Assembly (NCBI GenBank): GCA_964368445.1
Contig: CAYJAY010000010.1
Span: forward strand, 3,469 to 67,468
Direction of reading: 5' to 3'
Length of the DNA: 64,000 bases
From: CAYJAY01 sp964368445
GTDB taxonomy: Bacteria > Bacillota > Clostridia > Oscillospirales > Ruminococcaceae
The notes beneath the pieces were generated by a model. It saw only the letters and a list, made by a program, of their open reading frames with translations, was not told the DNA's origin and ran no database searches. This document shows, in pieces, positions 62,030 to 64,000 of this stretch. Position 1 is the first letter of the stretch, and each line of letters begins with the position of its first letter. A program made the translations under genes and the position numbers.

Positions 62030-63084
62030 TGTGTTCCTCCTATATATTCCGATATCTGTTTTTTGGTTATCTCTTCAACATCGCCCTGTGAATTTATAAA
62101 AACCTTGCTCCATTCAACCGTCATTTGAACCGCGTTGCAAATATCCATTTTAGGCGACCAACCAAAAGTATTTTTAATTTTAGAACAGTCAAGCTTTAAA
62201 AAATTCGCCTCGTGTGGAGCGTTTTTATCGATTTGAACTTGATACTCTGCGTTGCCCCATTGTTTGCAAAAAATCTCCACAAGCGTTTTGGTTGTGACGC
62301 AATCATTGTCGTCGGGGCCAATGTTATAACAGCCGGCAAGCGTCCGATCTTGATACTGTTCTCTCGCTATCAAAAGATACGCGAAAATCGGTTCAAGAAC
62401 ATGTTGATACGGACGAGTCGACTGTGGGTTGCGTATGACAATCGGTTTATCGTTGCTTGCAAACCGCACGCAATCGGGGATTATTCGATTGTCTGAAAAA
62501 TCTCCGCCTCCTATGACGTTGCCCGCCCTTGCGGTCGATATAGCGCACGAGTTGTCCGAAAAAAAGCTCTTTTTATAGCTGTCGGTCACGAGCTCGGAAC
62601 AAGATTTTGAGTTTGAATATGGGTCATAACCGTTTAAACGATCGTTTTCGCGATATCCCCATTCCCATTCGTTGTTCTCGTAAACCTTGTCTGTCGTGAC
62701 GTTTAAAAACGATTTAACAGATGGGGTCGTTCGCACACATTCCAGTATATTAACCGTTCCCATTACGTTTGTTTCGTATGTATAAACAGGGTCGTCAAAA
62801 CTCTCAAGCACAAGCGGTTGAGCCGCAAGATGAAAAACAATCTCGGGTTTTTGTTGTTCAAACGTTTTTTTAAGGGTTTCTTGGTCACGTATATCCCCAA
62901 TAACGCTGTTTATCTTGTCTTCAAGCTTTAGCAAATCAAAAAGGCTTCGCTCATTTTCGGGTGCTAAAGAATATCCCGTAACGTTTGCGCCGGCAAGCGT
63001 CAGAACAAAACAAAGCCAGCTTCCTTTAAAACCGGTATGCCCCGTAACAAGCACGCGTTTGCCGTTGTAAAAACTTAAATCCAT
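62026..63084 (-). CDS. rfbG: CDP-glucose 4,6-dehydratase
   Basis: About 352 residues. Rossmann loop VLVTGHTGFKGSWLC, then HLAAQPLVLESFDDPVYTYETNVMGTVNILE, FLNVTTDKVYEN, and active-site Tyr/Lys in YDPYSNSKSCSELVTDSY. GHTGFKGSW is specific for the CDP-glucose branch of this family. It converts CDP-glucose to CDP-4-keto-6-deoxyglucose. The ATG at 63084 lies just after the rfbF stop; a longer frame would overlap rfbF. Confidence 0.94.
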   Translation of the reverse strand: MDLSFYNGKRVLVTGHTGFKGSWLCFVLTLAGANVTGYSLAPENERSLFDLLKLEDKINSVIGDIRDQETLKKTFEQQKPEIVFHLAAQPLVLESFDDPVYTYETNVMGTVNILECVRTTPSVKSFLNVTTDKVYENNEWEWGYRENDRLNGYDPYSNSKSCSELVTDSYKKSFFSDNSCAISTARAGNVIGGGDFSDNRIIPDCVRFASNDKPIVIRNPQSTRPYQHVLEPIFAYLLIAREQYQDRTLAGCYNIGPDDNDCVTTKTLVEIFCKQWGNAEYQVQIDKNAPHEANFLKLDCSKIKNTFGWSPKMDICNAVQMTVEWSKVFINSQGDVEEITKKQISEYIGGTQ

Positions 63085-63086
63085 AT

Positions 63087-63869
63087 CTAATCTTCCCACA
63101 TTTTCCAAGGCGCGTTTCCTTCTTCCCAAAGATTTTCGAGTTTTTCCTTTTCCCTAACCGTGTCCATGCATTGCCAAAAACCATCGTGACGATACGCCAT
63201 GAGGTTTCCGTCGGCGGCGGCTCGCTCCATCGGTTGTTTTTCAAGCACGGTGTCGTCGCCGTCTATGTAATCGATAAACGTCGGCTCGCACACCATGAAC
63301 CCAATGTTTATCAAATTTCCGTCGCCCACCGTTTTTTCCCGAAACTCTTTAACCTCGCCGTTTGGCGAAACGTCGAGAACGCCGAAACGTTGCCCCGGGT
63401 TGTGCGCCGACATCGTAACGGCTTTTTTGTGGTTTTTGTGAAACTTTAAAAGTTTTGTTATGTCTACGTTTGAAACGCCGTCGCCGTATGTCAGCATAAA
63501 CGTTTGGTCGCCGATATAATCGCGAACCCGTCTAACGCGCCCGCCCGTTTGGGTTTCAAGGCCTGTGTTAACAACGGTAACTTTCCACGGTTCGGCGATG
63601 TTGTTGTGGATAGTCATGTCGTTTTTGCCTTTTGTAAAATCAAACGTCACGTCGGAAGTGTGGAGAAAATAGTCCGCAAAATATTCCTTTATAACATGCT
63701 GTTTGTATCCGGCACAGATTATAAATTCGTTTACTCCATGGAAAGAATACAGCTTCATAATATGCCATATTATCGGCATTCCGCCAAGGCTTATCATAGG
63801 TTTCGGCTTGTGTACGCTTTCTTCCGAAATCCTCGTTCCAAAACCACCCGCAAGTATAACAGCTTTCAT
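63087..63869 (-). CDS. rfbF: Glucose-1-phosphate cytidylyltransferase
   Basis: 260 residues. Nucleotidyltransferase fold with the signature MKAVILAGGFGTRISEESVHKPKPMISLGGMPIIWHIM, LTYGDGVSNVDI (metal-binding Asp), GKNDMTIHNN, and EKQPMERAAADGNLMAYRHDGFWQCMDTVREK near the end. It makes CDP-glucose from CTP and glucose 1-phosphate and is the first gene of the leftward CDP-sugar operon. Confidence 0.96.
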   Translation of the reverse strand: MKAVILAGGFGTRISEESVHKPKPMISLGGMPIIWHIMKLYSFHGVNEFIICAGYKQHVIKEYFADYFLHTSDVTFDFTKGKNDMTIHNNIAEPWKVTVVNTGLETQTGGRVRRVRDYIGDQTFMLTYGDGVSNVDITKLLKFHKNHKKAVTMSAHNPGQRFGVLDVSPNGEVKEFREKTVGDGNLINIGFMVCEPTFIDYIDGDDTVLEKQPMERAAADGNLMAYRHDGFWQCMDTVREKEKLENLWEEGNAPWKMWED

Positions 63870-63923
63870 ATAACACGTTCGCTTTCTATATTTGTTGTTT
63901 GTTAATTAAAAATTTACAATTAA

Positions 63924-63929
63924 ATTATA
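63924..63929 (-). promoter_or_regulatory. Possible -10 box of the CDP-sugar operon
   Basis: TATAAT on the minus strand, 55 bp before rfbF. No clear -35 box at the right distance. Confidence 0.35.
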
Positions 63930-64000
63930 CATAATATATTACCACGAATATTAGGCATTTTAAAGCAATAATTTGAAATTTTCAACCATGCCAAGTATTT

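Overview
The window reads as a low-GC chromosome segment of an anaerobic, fermentative Clostridia-type Firmicute, probably an uncultured or metagenome-assembled genome: a run of exactly 100 N marks a scaffold join at 60993-61092. Support for this comes from AGGAGG-type ribosome binding sites, a Gram-positive lysine riboswitch before an acetyl-pathway (DapH) lysine cluster, a B12-dependent glutamate mutase/methylaspartate operon, a Rex regulator, a short prolyl-tRNA synthetase and a DNA polymerase I that lacks proofreading residues. No phage, transposase, CRISPR array, rRNA or tRNA gene was recognised.

Left part (1-22 kb). A leftward operon of four tandem paralogous polytopic membrane proteins ends in folC. 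It diverges from a riboswitch-controlled lysC-dapA-dapB-dapH operon. Then come a small tail-anchored protein, a SnoaL-LytTR one-component regulator, a PsiE-like protein, a CNNM/CorC-type protein, copZ-copA with a divergent GntR regulator, a membrane GGDEF protein and a membrane-anchored XRE regulator.

Glutamate block (21.7-30.9 kb, leftward). glmS, glmL, glmE and methylaspartate ammonia-lyase are followed by an AtuA-family protein, a DUF4387 protein and a P-loop protein carrying an AlaRS-type second additional domain. Two unrelated membrane or secreted protein genes and several repeat clusters interrupt this otherwise tight operon. Its promoter is overlapped by a 13-bp inverted repeat that looks like an operator.

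Sugar block (31-45.5 kb). A leftward rhamnose operon (mutarotase, isomerase, ABC importer, class II aldolase) has no recognisable rhamnulokinase. It faces a LacI-family regulator, and two perfect TGAAATCGATTTCA operators lie between them. A rightward operon follows with a PLP trans-sulfuration-type enzyme, a sugar-type ABC importer without its ATPase, and a FadR-like regulator.

Right part (45.8-64 kb). putP, a ClpP-like protease, isocitrate dehydrogenase-rex-tdk (with a Rex-box-like site on the promoter), two acetyltransferases and polA are followed by a surface-polysaccharide region. That region has a Wzt/Wzm-type ABC exporter, an MBOAT acyltransferase, proS and a four-gene CDP-6-deoxyhexose set. 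Intergenic regions in the right half, and those inside the glutamate operon, carry mosaic repeats built from 7-bp tandem repeats and short perfect hairpins. These repeats are the most striking non-coding structure here.
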